Source: an uncultured Flavobacteriales bacterium (GTDB lineage Bacteria; Bacteroidota; Bacteroidia; Flavobacteriales; Crocinitomicaceae). Taken from it: a stretch of 64,000 nucleotides of DNA. The stretch is taken from positions 62,001 through 126,000 of the forward strand of contig CAMLRS010000002.1 of NCBI GenBank assembly GCA_946482515.1, written 5' to 3'. A model generated the notes under the pieces. The model was not told the origin of the DNA. It did not search any database and saw only the letters and a program-made list of their open reading frames with translations. This document shows positions 28,632 through 38,405 of this stretch, one piece after another. Positions within the stretch are counted from its first letter, which is position 1; each line of letters opens with the position of its first letter. Both the position numbers and the translations under genes were made by a program.

Positions 28632-28823
28632 TTAGTCAACCCACTTATCGTCTTTCATTTCTCCGAGTATCACTACGTCTTTTGTGCGTGCGTAATCTTC
28701 TGCTGCAAGTAACATCTGTTCGCGTGTGTCGCGGCGGATGCGAATGCCTTGAGACCCGGAGTTGCGTACTTCAATGTAAAATCCGTCGCGCAAACGTGCA
28801 GGCTTTGTTGGAGGTCTTCCCAT
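28632..28823 (-). CDS. Small basic protein of unknown function (63 aa)
   Basis: A 63-residue protein starting MGRPPTKPARLRDGFYIEVR. The GRPPTKP start is like a single AT-hook, and the middle (GIRIRRDTREQMLLAAEDYARTKDVVILGE) predicts two strands and a helix. No signal peptide is present. It has its own terminator and an AT-rich promoter region, which favours a real gene. I do not know a function. A DNA-binding or nucleoid role is a guess from charge and the GRPP motif. Confidence 0.7.
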   Translation of the reverse strand: MGRPPTKPARLRDGFYIEVRNSGSQGIRIRRDTREQMLLAAEDYARTKDVVILGEMKDDKWVD

Positions 28824-28889
28824 GTGTTTGAAAATTTCTGTCGTCTAATATAGTAAAACACTAAACGAACAATTAATAATTATATTTTT

Positions 28890-29369
28890 TTAAGAGTCCA
28901 ATAAATCCGTGCTCTTAACGGTGGTTGTTCGACCATACTTGACGAACTTGACACTCTGAATCAGACCAACGATGGAGAACGCCAGCATGATGAGTGCATA
29001 AAAAACAAATCCGGCGCCTACCTCATCGAAGCTCAAAGCCCCTGGCTCAGACATCATAGCCAGATCCCAAAGGAGAAAGATGCCCGTAATACTCACACCG
29101 ATAATCCCCATAACTTTCATCGTTGTGCGCTTCACTTTGATGAGCCCCAGAATATCAGCAGAGAGGTAAAACAAGAAGAAAAACAACGAAACGAGCCCGG
29201 CTTCTTCGGTAACGCTGTTGGCTGCTCCCGAATCGTAAGAGGAATAATAGGAGGAAAGATCGAAACCATATCCATAGCGCGCATGCTCCACTTCTTCTAT
29301 GTAGTAGCCGCAAACACCAATAAAAACAACTGAGAGAACAATGCCGATGATGTAAAGCGCTCTGTTCAT
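28890..29369 (-). CDS. Four-TM membrane protein of unknown function
   Basis: A 159-residue inner-membrane protein started at ATG 29369 (MNRALYIIGIVLSVVFIGVC). The frame is open to 29525, but that extension runs into a C-rich repeat. Hydrophobic segments lie at about 4-20, 58-78, 86-104 and 117-138. A Tyr/Ser/Gly-rich loop follows the first (ARYGYGFDLSSYYSSYDS). It ends with the charged tail KYGRTTTVKSTDLLDS. No family is recognised. Confidence 0.65.
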   Translation of the reverse strand: MNRALYIIGIVLSVVFIGVCGYYIEEVEHARYGYGFDLSSYYSSYDSGAANSVTEEAGLVSLFFFLFYLSADILGLIKVKRTTMKVMGIIGVSITGIFLLWDLAMMSEPGALSFDEVGAGFVFYALIMLAFSIVGLIQSVKFVKYGRTTTVKSTDLLDS

Positions 29370-29448
29370 GCGTGTTAATTTTTCCGCAAAGATAGTTGTT
29401 TTTCTTTGAAAATCAAAGCGTTTAGATGGATTCTCCTTGTCTAAGTAA

Positions 29449-29637
29449 TCCTCCCCCTTAGTCCCGCTCCAAAGGGGGAAATCACCACGCCTCTCCCCAT
29501 GAGGGGAGACCGAGAGGAGTGGCAACCTAATCGTGATAGGCCACCCTCCTTAATCCTCCTTGCAACTTTCGCACTAACGTTTGTCGCTGCTGCGTCTTCA
29601 GAAGCTTTGCTTCATCTTCTCAAGGGAGGAGACAGAT
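29449..29637. repeat. C-rich dispersed intergenic repeat, long copy
   Basis: A compound block made of TCCTCCCCCTTAGTCCCGCTCC-type sequence, then CTCTCCCCATGAGGGGAG, GAGAGGAGTGGCAACC, GGCCACCCTCCTTAATCC and a closing CTTCTCAAGGGAGGAG. Similar words in a similar order occur at 13233-13357, 30306-30392 and 63527-63664. Confidence 0.75.
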
Positions 29638-29642
29638 CACTC

Positions 29643-30266
29643 TTATTTCACCGTATACGTCGTGCCGCTTTCGTCCATGTGCATTTCAACGAGGTCCCAG
29701 CAGATGAAGAGCACCAGCAGCTTATCGACAGTGGCTTTTTTTAGTTCACTCAGGCGATAAAGTCGACTTAAGGTCAGCGCTTCATGTTCGTTGATGAGTG
29801 CCAGCAAACGGGTTTCTTCTTCGCCGAATTTTTCCGGTTTTGCGATGGAACGGCCGCGGTATTTCCAGACTTCCAGCAGGATTTTATTGGCTAGCAGCGT
29901 GTGATCGCCCCTGCGTACGTAAACGCGCCATTTGCCTTCTTCATCGCGGGCTGAAATGGGGCCGTTGGTTGCTTTTTGCACGTTGATTTCCAATACCAGG
30001 CGCATGTCTTCCTGCCACACACGGGACTCAAACGAAAGCGCCGGCTTGCAATACATATCGGCTGCTGCTTCGATCATGTGGATTTCTTCTGTAGGGTCGA
30101 TTCCCGTGATTTTGCCGTTGTCTTTTACGCCGATCAGCAATCGTCCGCCGTCCGTATTGGCAAAAGCAGCCATGGTGCGCGCGATCTTTTTCGAATCGTC
30201 GATACGGAACTTGAAATCCTGTTGCTGGTGTTCGCCCTGGAGAATAAGCGATTTGATGGAATCCAT
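29643..30266 (-). CDS. AlbA_2 (Schlafen AAA_4-type) domain protein
   Basis: A 207-residue cytosolic protein. Residues 1-125 are an AlbA_2 domain: EHQQQDFKFRIDDSKKIARTMAAFANTDGG-type opening, then LLIGVKDNGKITGID, and further on RVYVRRGDHTLLA. This domain is found in ATP-dependent regulators and Schlafen-like proteins and binds nucleic acid or nucleotide. Residues about 150-207 form a winged-helix-like segment (EALTLSRLYRLSELKKATVDKLL). It is shorter than most relatives because the ATPase-like C-terminal part is absent. It lies between two C-rich repeat blocks. Confidence 0.8.
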   Translation of the reverse strand: MDSIKSLILQGEHQQQDFKFRIDDSKKIARTMAAFANTDGGRLLIGVKDNGKITGIDPTEEIHMIEAAADMYCKPALSFESRVWQEDMRLVLEINVQKATNGPISARDEEGKWRVYVRRGDHTLLANKILLEVWKYRGRSIAKPEKFGEEETRLLALINEHEALTLSRLYRLSELKKATVDKLLVLFICWDLVEMHMDESGTTYTVK

Positions 30267-30305
30267 GTCACGAAGTTAATTCATAATTCAGAATGATGCT
30301 ATAAA

Positions 30306-30392
30306 CCTCCTCCCTTGAGGGAGGACCGAGGAGGGTGGCATCTAACTTCAGATCGTGGTGAGCCACCCCCCTTTATCCCTCCTCAAGGAGGG
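30306..30392. repeat. C-rich dispersed intergenic repeat, reference copy
   Basis: The most regular copy: CCTCCTCCCTTGAGGGAGGA, then GAGGAGGGTGGCATC, AACTTCAGATCGTGGTG, AGCCACCCCCCTTTATCCC and TCCTCAAGGAGGG. The two ends can fold on themselves and with each other. It lies between the AlbA_2 gene and aroE. Confidence 0.8.
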
Positions 30393-30414
30393 AATCTCTT
30401 CGAATGCTATTTTG

Positions 30415-31146
30415 TCATTTAGAGTTCCAAATTTCCCACGCTCTTAAAGCCTGTTCTTTCAGCATGGAAAGCCCGTTGAGGGTTGCAGCGCCTTGTGCAG
30501 CGCTTTCGCGCAGGAATTTCGTTTGTTCGGGATTGTAAATGAGGTCGATGACCAAATGATCGGCCGTCAGGAAAAGAAACGGAAATGGTACGCTTTCATT
30601 GACATTCGGGTAGGTACCAACAGGCGTGCAATTGACCACTACTTTACAGGCTCGCAGCATGTGCTCGTTGATGGCCTCGAACGGAAATTCATCCAGGCTT
30701 TTCGGGTTGCGAGCCACGAACAAAACGTCTACGCCAATTGTTTTAAATACGTGCGCAATAGCTTTCGATGCGCCGCCGGTTCCGAGAATGAGCGCACGCT
30801 CGTGTTTATTCGTCAGGAAAGGCTTGATGGATTGGCGGAAACCGAAAGCATCCGTGTTGTGACCAACGACTTTACCGTTTTCAAAAGCCACCACGTTGAC
30901 TGCGCCAATGGCTTCGGCTTCGGGAGAAAGTGCATCGAGGTACGGAATGATGGCTTCTTTATACGGAATCGTAACATTGAGTCCGCTCCATTCACCGGAA
31001 CGCAATACGGGAACAACGGCTTCGATGGTTTCGAGCTCGATGTTGTGGTACGATGCGTCCAGCTGCTGCTTGTCGAACAGCTCGGTGAAAAAGCCTTTCG
31101 AAAACGAATGCCCGAGCGTTTTGCCGATCAAACCGAATTTACGCAC
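30415..31146 (-). CDS. aroE: Shikimate dehydrogenase
   Basis: A 243-residue NADPH-dependent enzyme that reduces 3-dehydroshikimate to shikimate in aromatic amino acid synthesis. Motifs: GLIGKTLGHSFSKGFF at the N-terminus (substrate Ser residues), catalytic Lys63 in NVTIPYKEAI, Asp99 in HNTDAFGF, and the nucleotide loop GTGGASKA (122-129). The start MRKFGLIGK overlaps the end of the DedA gene by eight bases, so both are in one minus-strand operon with the rhodanese gene, and perhaps comEC further upstream. Confidence 0.96.
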   Translation of the reverse strand: MRKFGLIGKTLGHSFSKGFFTELFDKQQLDASYHNIELETIEAVVPVLRSGEWSGLNVTIPYKEAIIPYLDALSPEAEAIGAVNVVAFENGKVVGHNTDAFGFRQSIKPFLTNKHERALILGTGGASKAIAHVFKTIGVDVLFVARNPKSLDEFPFEAINEHMLRACKVVVNCTPVGTYPNVNESVPFPFLFLTADHLVIDLIYNPEQTKFLRESAAQGAATLNGLSMLKEQALRAWEIWNSK

Positions 31147-31777
31147 TCTTGGCAGCCATTCGTGATTTCAGGAATGCAATGATCATCGGCAATACAGAGA
31201 TGAAAATGATGCCGAGGCAAACGAGGTCGATGTGCTCACGGATCCAGGTTACTTCGCCCAGCATATAGCCAGCGAGCGTAAGGCTGAAAATCCAGAGGAA
31301 ACCACCGAGAATATCGAACAACAGGTATTTGCGGTACTGCATTTTCCCAACGCCCGCTGCAAACGGGGCGAAGGTGCGCACAAACGGCACGAAACGCGCC
31401 ATGATGATGGCTTTGGAACCGTTTTTCTCGAAGAAAGCTTCGGTTTTATCGAGGTGTTTTTGCTTCACCAGCGGACGGCCTTTGATCTTCAGGTTGAACA
31501 CGCGCAAACCGATTTTGCGACCGATCCAGTAGTTCACGTTATCGCCCAGAACGGCAGCTAAGAACAGCAGACCGAGGATCCACGCCAGGTTGAGCTCACC
31601 GGAAGCGGCAAACAAACCGGCCGTAAACAGCAGGGAATCGCCCGGCAGGAACGGCATAGCCACCAAACCGGTTTCGATAAAAATTACCAGGAAAAGAATG
31701 ACGTAAATGGCGGTTCCGTAGTTCTCGAAAATCCATTGAAAATCCAGGTGCAGGATGTGTTGAAAAAGCTCTACCAT
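31139..31777 (-). CDS. DedA family membrane protein
   Basis: A 212-residue inner-membrane protein. It has the DedA pattern: an N-terminal re-entrant helix, ETGLVAMPFLPGDSLLFTAG, then GDNVNYWIGRKIG, and FVRTFAPFAAGVGKMQYRKYL with the conserved Arg. DedA/VTT proteins flip polyprenyl-phosphate or phospholipids. It starts two bases after the rhodanese stop and overlaps aroE by eight bases. Confidence 0.93.
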   Translation of the reverse strand: MVELFQHILHLDFQWIFENYGTAIYVILFLVIFIETGLVAMPFLPGDSLLFTAGLFAASGELNLAWILGLLFLAAVLGDNVNYWIGRKIGLRVFNLKIKGRPLVKQKHLDKTEAFFEKNGSKAIIMARFVPFVRTFAPFAAGVGKMQYRKYLLFDILGGFLWIFSLTLAGYMLGEVTWIREHIDLVCLGIIFISVLPMIIAFLKSRMAAKSA

Positions 31778-31779
31778 AA

Positions 31780-32088
31780 TCAGTACAATTCAAACGTAGG
31801 TTGAACAAGTGCATACCACGCTGTAACGCCACCTTCCATAACGGAAACATTGGTAAAACCGTATTCGCTTTCGAGGAAATTGGCTACAGCTTCTGCACGG
31901 CGGCCGGTCTTGCAAACGATCACATAAGCCTGGTCTTTATCCAGCTTCGGTGCTTCGGCAGGAATGGCGTGCATCGGGATGGTCATTGCTTCCATGCTGC
32001 AAGCCGCTACTTCCCACGGTTCGCGGACATCAATCAGGGTGGCGGTGCCTTTCAGAGACTGGCATTGTTCAGGAGAAACCCACTTCAT
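31780..32088 (-). CDS. Single-domain rhodanese
   Basis: A 102-residue cytosolic rhodanese, started at ATG 32088 (MKWVSPEQCQSLKG). The ORF is open to 32163, but that part is not rhodanese-like. The domain opens with LIDVREPWE. The active loop CKTGRR begins with Cys59, which accepts a persulfide sulfur. The usual YVIVCKTGRRAEAVANFL pattern is intact. The biological sulfur acceptor is unknown. It is the second gene of the comEC-rhodanese-DedA-aroE run. Confidence 0.9.
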   Translation of the reverse strand: MKWVSPEQCQSLKGTATLIDVREPWEVAACSMEAMTIPMHAIPAEAPKLDKDQAYVIVCKTGRRAEAVANFLESEYGFTNVSVMEGGVTAWYALVQPTFELY

Positions 32089-32183
32089 GTTCAAGGTAAA
32101 TTTGGGGCAAATGTACGTTTTTTTAAGCTCGATTGTGATTAACCGCAGAGGTCGCGAAGGCATTCAACATTAAAAATCAACCC

Positions 32184-34139
32184 TCAAAAATCATAAATAA
32201 ACGGTTCCGTTCGCTTTTCGGGATTGCGATACAGCTGCAGTCGCTGGGTGAGCAAACCGGCTGGCTCATCTACGAGCGGTGTTCCGGAAGTGCGGTAAAA
32301 CCATTGGCGGTCGTTGAAACGGATGCGGATGCCATCGGGAATTTTGTGGAGTGCCAGCTGCAAGCCATCGCGCTGTAATTCCAGGCGGTCGTGCTGCAAT
32401 GGAATGATCTTGACACGACAGCCCATGTAGTCGGCATAAGATTGCAGCTCGCGCGGAATTTTCCAGCTGCCGTTCCATTTCCCGTCGTAAAATGCCAGGA
32501 TGTTCGTTCCTTTCTTAACCGCCAACGCAAACTGGTTACTATTAAAGACCACGACCTGGTTTTCCTGCAAGACTTCCCTCCTTGCGGTCGACCACCAGAC
32601 AAACAAAAGCAAACTGGCTGCACTCAACAACCATCGATTCAGTCGCCGACTATTCAGGTGGATGATCCATAAGAACACCAGTCCATAAGCGAGCAATAAT
32701 TCCCAAAGCTCCAGATGAAAACCGCCCGAAACGGCTCCAGGCAGGCTATCGACCCAGCCCACCCAATACACCAGGCCGAGTATGGTAAACGAAAACAGCA
32801 CCGCGATGAGTTTGATGAGCATCGGAATCCAGCTCATGAAGAGGAAAATCAGTCCGAATAACAGCACGGCAAAACCGAAGACCATCACACCGATGTTGGC
32901 CAGCGCGAAGTAATTCGGGAAGCGGTAAAACCAATACAGCGTGAGCGGCATGGTGACGATCGTAGCGGCCAATCCAACGGCGGTTCCTTCCCAGCCCATG
33001 CGCAACCATTTGCCGTTGGGTGACCAGGCGTCCGCAATCGGTCGGTACAGCAGAAAAATACCGATCATGGCTGCATAGGAAAGCTGGAAACCAAGATCGA
33101 ACAGCATCCACGGATCGTAGGTCAGCAACAGGATCGCTGAGAGCGCCAGGACATTCAGCGGGTGCTGACGACGATGCAGCAATTGTCCGGCCGAAAGAAT
33201 GGAAAACATCACTACGGCCCGCATCACGGAAGGCGAAGCGCCCGTCAGTCCACCGTAAAGCCAGATCAGCACGATGGCAATCAGGATACCTTGTCGTTTG
33301 GTAATGCGGTTGCGAAACAAGCCGAGCACTTTTTGAAACAACAATAGGATCAGTCCGATGTGCAATCCGGAAACGGCCAGAACGTGCATCGCACCGGTAG
33401 AAGAAAATGTGGCCATCAGCTCGGGATCGAGGTCCGATTTATCGCCCAGGATGAGCGCTTTCGCAATGCCCAGGAAGTTGCCATCGAGGTCTTCTTCCAT
33501 CTTCCGGGAAAGGAATTGCCGCCATTCCGTAAACCAGCGGTTCAATGAATGGACTTCACCGGTTTTGACAATCGCATCGCCGGAAATGAACATCCCGGCA
33601 GCCACTTTGCGGGAACGGTAAAAGTATTCGGCATCGAATTCACCCGGATTGCGCTTGTTTTCAAAAGCCGTTGGCTTTCCATACGCTACAAGAACGTCGC
33701 CTACAGCCAACGATGGTGCGTCTTCTAGCACATTGAGGGCAATCATCCCGCTTTTCGGAACCACCGAATCTTTCAGCACAACGCCATCGAGTCGGACCAG
33801 CAATTGTTGTCGGCCGGCAATGCCTTCCTGGTGCTCTACGATCGTTCCGGTAATCACTGTATTCCGATTCAGCTGATCCGCAATGCCATCGGGTGCAACG
33901 CGGTAATCCTTGCTACTGAAAACCGTTAATCCAGCCGAAAACCAGAGCAAGCCAGTTAATATCATCCGGAAAGGAACGCCCATATTCAACCGCCGGTGGG
34001 CCACAATCGCATACACCAGCAGGAACAACAACAGCGATGCGCCAACGGTCAGCGGCCATTGAACGGCATATTCCAGTATCAATCCGATAATAAAGGGAAC
34101 GAGCGCCCAAAACAAAGGGAATTTTCGAATAGTCAGCAT
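32184..34139 (-). CDS. comEC: ComEC/Rec2 family DNA-uptake membrane protein
   Basis: A 651-residue inner-membrane protein, started at ATG 34139 (MLTIRKFPLFWALVPF). It has an N-terminal DUF4131-type part with an OB-like segment (NRNTVITGTIVEHQEG). The competence domain (about 215-490) has GDKSDLDPELMATFSSTGAMHVLAVSGLHIGLI and GASPSVMRAVVMFSI. Family members pass single-stranded DNA into the cytoplasm during transformation. The C-terminal segment ends after about 150 more residues that do not show the zinc-hydrolase HxHxDH motif, so the hydrolase domain is absent, as in many Bacteroidota. It lies 95 bases before the rhodanese gene. Confidence 0.88.
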   Translation of the reverse strand: MLTIRKFPLFWALVPFIIGLILEYAVQWPLTVGASLLLFLLVYAIVAHRRLNMGVPFRMILTGLLWFSAGLTVFSSKDYRVAPDGIADQLNRNTVITGTIVEHQEGIAGRQQLLVRLDGVVLKDSVVPKSGMIALNVLEDAPSLAVGDVLVAYGKPTAFENKRNPGEFDAEYFYRSRKVAAGMFISGDAIVKTGEVHSLNRWFTEWRQFLSRKMEEDLDGNFLGIAKALILGDKSDLDPELMATFSSTGAMHVLAVSGLHIGLILLLFQKVLGLFRNRITKRQGILIAIVLIWLYGGLTGASPSVMRAVVMFSILSAGQLLHRRQHPLNVLALSAILLLTYDPWMLFDLGFQLSYAAMIGIFLLYRPIADAWSPNGKWLRMGWEGTAVGLAATIVTMPLTLYWFYRFPNYFALANIGVMVFGFAVLLFGLIFLFMSWIPMLIKLIAVLFSFTILGLVYWVGWVDSLPGAVSGGFHLELWELLLAYGLVFLWIIHLNSRRLNRWLLSAASLLLFVWWSTARREVLQENQVVVFNSNQFALAVKKGTNILAFYDGKWNGSWKIPRELQSYADYMGCRVKIIPLQHDRLELQRDGLQLALHKIPDGIRIRFNDRQWFYRTSGTPLVDEPAGLLTQRLQLYRNPEKRTEPFIYDF

Positions 34140-34468
34140 AGTGGTTTTGGAGGTGAAAATTACATATTCTATTGTTTTCACCACAAAGTAGCAAAGACTT
34201 ATTTGTAGAACTGTGTTTGTTAAGGAAGCAAAGATAATCGTCGTAAAACGATACTCTACTTACAGAAATTCATGCATAAGTTGGTTCAAAGTAAATTCTC
34301 AAATTTTGTACTTCCGGCAGAAAACAACTACAAAACCCTTTGCTTTCTTAAGCAGTATGGCTTACGATACTCTTTGCTCCTTTGTGGTAAAAAATCGCTG
34401 CTTATTCTCCTCATTATCAAAATTCTTGTTTATTTGTAATCGTTTCAATCTCAAAAAGATCTGCTACA
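34140..34468. other. Divergent intergenic region with MITE-like element
   Basis: A 329-base spacer between the divergent comEC and lipoprotein genes. Most of it is the 34180-34388 repeat element. The promoters of both genes must lie at its edges, but none is clear. Confidence 0.6.
34180..34388. repeat. MITE-like intergenic element, complete copy 1
   Basis: A 209-base element with terminal inverted repeats ACCACAAAGTAGCAAAG (34180-34196) and CTTTGCTCCTTTGTGGT (34372-34388), 16 of 17 bases complementary. TTTGTTAAGGAAGCAAAG lies inside, 19 bases from the left end. There is no coding capacity. Confidence 0.65.
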
Positions 34469-35317
34469 ATGAAAATGACCCTTCCATTACTCACCGCCGG
34501 CTTCCTGCTGGCTTCCTGTTCTGGCAATTCTGAGCAGGAAAAGGCGAAAGCCACGGTGGAATCTACTACTCAAAATGAGGAAACATCGGCCGACGAAGAT
34601 TTCGTACTTCCACAACCCATTACGCTCGTTCATGCCTTCAAGGATGCCGGGCTGACGTATGCTCCGAACAAAACCAATCCTGCTTCGGCAAAAGACAGTT
34701 ATTCACTGAAAGTAGACCAGTTGCTGAACCTCGGTGTTTATTCGACCGATCTGGCGTATTGCGCTATTCACAACAAAACGCAGGAAGCACGCACGTACCT
34801 TTCGACCGTACAAGCGCTGGGTTCTAAAGTGGGACTGAAAAGCGTGTTCTCGGACAAAGCGATGATCGAAAAATTCGACAAAAACCTCGATAATCCGGAA
34901 GCGATCGAAGAGCTCATCACCGAAGTACAGGAAAAGCTCGACACGTACCTGGAAGACAACGATCTGCGTCACATTGCAACCGTTCAGTTTGCCGGCGCGT
35001 GGGTCGAAGGATTGTACCTCGGAATCGACGATTACAAAAAGAAAAACAGCATAGGCGAAGCGCTGGCCGATCAGATGGCGCTGCTGAAAAACATTTTGAC
35101 AGGATTGAACAATCAGTCCTCGAAAGACGCTCGTTTGCAGGAAATCATCGGCAAGCTCAACGGCCTCCTTACCACCTATGAAGGCTTTACTTCGGTAAAA
35201 AATGCCAGCGAGAACAAGAATAATCCCGTTCCGCAGCTTACACCGGAAGAATTTGACCAGTTGGCCGCAGGAATTACCGCCTTGCGCACCAACATCGTTT
35301 CCCCATCCAAAAAATGA
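34469..35317 (+). CDS. Lipoprotein of unknown function (282 aa)
   Basis: A 282-residue lipoprotein. The signal segment ends LLASC, with the modified Cys at 17. The first 45 mature residues are Gln/Glu/Thr-rich and probably disordered. The rest is helical (SLKVDQLLNLGVYSTDLAYCAIHNKTQEARTYLSTVQALG). The repeated helix pairs resemble a tetratricopeptide-like or alpha-solenoid fold. No enzymatic motif is visible. It overlaps the next gene at 35314 (ATGA) and so is cotranscribed with it. Confidence 0.7.
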   Translation: MKMTLPLLTAGFLLASCSGNSEQEKAKATVESTTQNEETSADEDFVLPQPITLVHAFKDAGLTYAPNKTNPASAKDSYSLKVDQLLNLGVYSTDLAYCAIHNKTQEARTYLSTVQALGSKVGLKSVFSDKAMIEKFDKNLDNPEAIEELITEVQEKLDTYLEDNDLRHIATVQFAGAWVEGLYLGIDDYKKKNSIGEALADQMALLKNILTGLNNQSSKDARLQEIIGKLNGLLTTYEGFTSVKNASENKNNPVPQLTPEEFDQLAAGITALRTNIVSPSKK

Positions 35318-35811
35318 CCGCTATGAAATTGATTCCCGTTTTCATTCTATTACTCTCCGTTGCGTTGCTGTCAGGGACACCAGGCGACGGCGCGTTCGAA
35401 GCACAGGTCAACACCCTGAAATCCGAATGCAAGGCCCAGCTGAAAGGCGCCCGCTACGAAGGATCGAAGATCACCTACTATGTACCGTCCAAGAGCAAGC
35501 AAACCAAGAACGTCGAAGTGTACATGCTCCTCACCGGTCAGTATGTGTATGCGCTCAGCACAAAAAAATGCTCTGTTCCCTTGACGATTCGGCTGTATGA
35601 CGCCGCTGCGAGCGTGGAAGAGCGCGTGATGCTGAAAGAATACAAAAACCAGCAGGGAAAGACCTTTACGTTCAATTCCGAAGAGCTGAACAAGCTGTAC
35701 CGCAAAAAGAAACCCGAAGTGGAGCGTTTGAAAAACCTGCACATCGAGTATTCCATCGGTAGCGGAACCGGCACGAAAGAGGCGCTGGTACTGGTAATCG
35801 GCCGTAAATAA
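35314..35811 (+). CDS. Small secreted protein of unknown function
   Basis: A 165-residue protein with a signal peptide, depending on the start (ATG 35314, or ATG 35323 giving MKLIPVFILLLSVALLSG). About 20 residues of hydrophobic signal are followed by a compact mixed domain with YVPSKSKQTKNVEVYMLLTGQYVYA and basic Lys/Arg patches. The first ATG overlaps the lipoprotein stop. I do not recognise the family. It probably works with the lipoprotein it is coupled to. Confidence 0.7.
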   Translation: MTAMKLIPVFILLLSVALLSGTPGDGAFEAQVNTLKSECKAQLKGARYEGSKITYYVPSKSKQTKNVEVYMLLTGQYVYALSTKKCSVPLTIRLYDAAASVEERVMLKEYKNQQGKTFTFNSEELNKLYRKKKPEVERLKNLHIEYSIGSGTGTKEALVLVIGRK

Positions 35812-35854
35812 TTCCGGCAATTGAACCCGACTTATTAAACAATCTTAAACTCGC

Positions 35855-35882
35855 TTTAAGTCCATGAAAATGGCTACTTTTG
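35855..35882 (+). promoter_or_regulatory. Predicted promoter of thrS operon
   Basis: TACTTTTG at 35875-35882 matches the -7 consensus TAnnTTTG. A TTT in place of TTG lies 17 bases upstream. The ATG of thrS is 22 bases downstream. Confidence 0.45.
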
Positions 35883-35903
35883 CACCAAATTGAAAAACTT
35901 ACC

Positions 35904-37847
35904 ATGATACAAGTAACTCTTCCTGACGGATCAGTTCGACAATACAACGCAGGAGCAACAGCATTGGATGTTGCTCTTAGCATTTCTGAAGGATTGGCGC
36001 GTAATGTATTGGCCGCCAAAGTGAACAACGAAGTGATCGATGCCACGCGTCCGCTCACGGAAGATTGTACGCTGCAGTTACTTACGTGGAACGACGCCGA
36101 AGGAAAATCGACGATGTGGCACTCATCTGCCCACCTGATGGCGGAGGCGCTGGAGTTTTTCTACCCGGGCATCAAGCTCGCTATCGGTCCGCCGGTAGCT
36201 AATGGCTACTACTACGATGTGGATTTCCTCGACTACACATTCAAAGAGGAAGACCTCGCGAAAGTGGAAGAGAAAATGAAGGAACTGGCGAAGGCGAAAA
36301 ACCCGTTCGTTCGCAAAGAAGTATCTAAAGCAGATGCGCTGGCTTATTTCACCGAGAAAGAAGACCCGTATAAGCTCGAGCTCATCCAGGACCTTCCGGA
36401 CGGATCGATCACGTTTTACACGCAGGGTAATTTCACCGATCTCTGCCGCGGTCCGCACATTCCGGATACCGGTTTTATCAAAGCGGTGAAGCTCACTTCC
36501 ATTGCCGGTGCTTACTGGCGTGGCGACGAGAAGAACAAGCAATTGACGCGCGTTTACGGGATCACATTCCCGAAAGCTGCCGAGCTGACAGAATACCTCG
36601 AAAAAGTGGAGGAAGCGAAACGCCGCGACCACCGCAAACTGGGGAAAGAGCTGGAATTGTTCACCTTCTCACAGAAAGTGGGACAAGGATTGCCGTTGTG
36701 GCTGCCGAAAGGTGCCGCATTGCGCGAGCGCCTGGAGAACTTCCTCAAAAAAGCACAGAAACGTGCCGGATACGAGCAGGTTATTACCCCGCACATCGGG
36801 AACAAAGACCTTTACATCACTTCCGGTCACTACGAAAAATATGGCGCTGATTCTTTCCAGCCGATCAAAACACCGGATCCGACGGAAGAATTCCTGCTCA
36901 AGCCAATGAACTGTCCGCACCACTGCGAGATCTTCAAATCCAAGCCGCGTTCTTACAAAGACCTGCCGGCCCGTTTTGCAGAATTCGGAACCGTTTACCG
37001 CTACGAACAAAGTGGCGAGCTTCACGGTCTGACGCGCGTTCGCGGTTTTACACAGGATGACGCACACATTTTCTGTACGCAGGACCAGGTGAAGGAAGAA
37101 TTCAAGAAAGTGATCGACCTCGTGTTGTACATTTTCAAGACCCTGAGCTTCGAGAACTTCAAGGCACAGATTTCCCTGCGCGACCCGGAGAATCCGTCCA
37201 AGTACATCGGATCGGATGAAAACTGGGCGAAAGCAGAAAGCGCAATCATCGAAGCGGCGGCCGAGAAAAACCTGCCGACTGTTGTGGAATTGGGCGAAGC
37301 AGCCTTCTACGGACCAAAGCTCGATTTCATGGTGCAGGATGCCCTGGGCAGAGAATGGCAGCTGGGAACTATTCAGGTAGATTACAACCTGCCGGAGCGT
37401 TTCGAGCTGGAATACACCGGCAGCGACAACCAGAAACACCGCCCGGTGATGATCCACCGCGCACCGTTCGGATCGATGGAACGCTTCGTAGCCGTGTTGC
37501 TCGAGCACTGCGCAGGAGACTTCCCGCTGTGGCTCACAACCGAGCAGGTAGCTATCCTTCCGATCAGCGACAAATACAATGAGTACGCAGAAAAAGTTTC
37601 AGAATTGCTGAATTTTTCCGATATTCGCGCCTCCGTTGACGACCGTAACGAGAAGATAGGCAAGAAAATACGGGAAGCAGAATTGAAAAAAATCCCTTTC
37701 ATGCTGGTAGTTGGTGAGAAAGAAGCCGAAAACGGAGAAGTATCCGTACGCCAGCGCAGCGAGGGAGACAAAGGTTCCATGAACGTGGAAAGCTTTGCAA
37801 AACTGGTTCAGCAGGCTATTGAAAACGAACTGTCAACAACTGTTTAA
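35904..37847 (+). CDS. thrS: Threonine--tRNA ligase
   Basis: A 647-residue class II synthetase, started at ATG 35904 ([20 protein letters not shown]), where the N-terminal TGS domain begins. It has the editing domain [10 protein letters not shown], then the catalytic core with [14 protein letters not shown] (zinc Cys), [26 protein letters not shown] and [11 protein letters not shown]. The C-terminal part is the anticodon-binding domain. It charges tRNA-Thr. It is the first gene of a conserved thrS-infC-rpmI-rplT operon, with infC eight bases downstream. Confidence 0.97.
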   Translation: MIQVTLPDGSVRQYNAGATALDVALSISEGLARNVLAAKVNNEVIDATRPLTEDCTLQLLTWNDAEGKSTMWHSSAHLMAEALEFFYPGIKLAIGPPVANGYYYDVDFLDYTFKEEDLAKVEEKMKELAKAKNPFVRKEVSKADALAYFTEKEDPYKLELIQDLPDGSITFYTQGNFTDLCRGPHIPDTGFIKAVKLTSIAGAYWRGDEKNKQLTRVYGITFPKAAELTEYLEKVEEAKRRDHRKLGKELELFTFSQKVGQGLPLWLPKGAALRERLENFLKKAQKRAGYEQVITPHIGNKDLYITSGHYEKYGADSFQPIKTPDPTEEFLLKPMNCPHHCEIFKSKPRSYKDLPARFAEFGTVYRYEQSGELHGLTRVRGFTQDDAHIFCTQDQVKEEFKKVIDLVLYIFKTLSFENFKAQISLRDPENPSKYIGSDENWAKAESAIIEAAAEKNLPTVVELGEAAFYGPKLDFMVQDALGREWQLGTIQVDYNLPERFELEYTGSDNQKHRPVMIHRAPFGSMERFVAVLLEHCAGDFPLWLTTEQVAILPISDKYNEYAEKVSELLNFSDIRASVDDRNEKIGKKIREAELKKIPFMLVVGEKEAENGEVSVRQRSEGDKGSMNVESFAKLVQQAIENELSTTV

Positions 37848-37855
37848 ATAACTGA

Positions 37856-38404
37856 ATGAGAAAAGACAACAGAAAACCTTTTGTAAGAAGAGAGGAAACG
37901 GAACAACACAAGATCAACGGTAAAATTACCTCCCGTGAAGTCCGTCTCGTCATTGAAGGCGAAGAGCCGAAAGTGATGTCCACATACGATGCTATTAAGC
38001 TGGCTGAAGAGCAGGAGCTGGATCTCGTAGAGATTTCGCCGAATGCCGTTCCGCCGGTGTGCAAGATCATGGACTACCGTAAATTCCTCTACAACCAGAA
38101 GAAAAAGCAAAAGGAATTAAAGGCAAAACAAAGCAAAGTTGTCCTCAAAGAAATTCGGTTCGGTCCCAACACGGACGACCACGATTTCCAGTTCAAGCTG
38201 GCGCATGCCCGCAAGTTCCTGGAAGAAGGAAGCAAGCTGAAGGCTTATGTTTTCTTCCGTGGACGTACGATCGTGTTCAAAGACCGCGGTGAAATCCTGT
38301 TGCTGAAATTTGTTCAGGAGCTGGCCGACATCGGTACGCTGGAGCAGATGCCGAAACTGGAAGGGAAACGTATGATCGTGATGATCAACCCGAAAAAGAA
38401 ATGA
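37856..38404 (+). CDS. infC: Translation initiation factor IF-3
   Basis: A 182-residue IF-3. N-domain: [34 protein letters not shown]. Linker and C-domain: [44 protein letters not shown]. It binds the 30S subunit and checks initiator tRNA and start codon choice. The start is ATG (37856), not the rare AUU used by enterobacteria for autoregulation. It is in the thrS-infC-rpmI-rplT operon. Confidence 0.97.
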   Translation: MRKDNRKPFVRREETEQHKINGKITSREVRLVIEGEEPKVMSTYDAIKLAEEQELDLVEISPNAVPPVCKIMDYRKFLYNQKKKQKELKAKQSKVVLKEIRFGPNTDDHDFQFKLAHARKFLEEGSKLKAYVFFRGRTIVFKDRGEILLLKFVQELADIGTLEQMPKLEGKRMIVMINPKKK

Positions 38405-38405
38405 T

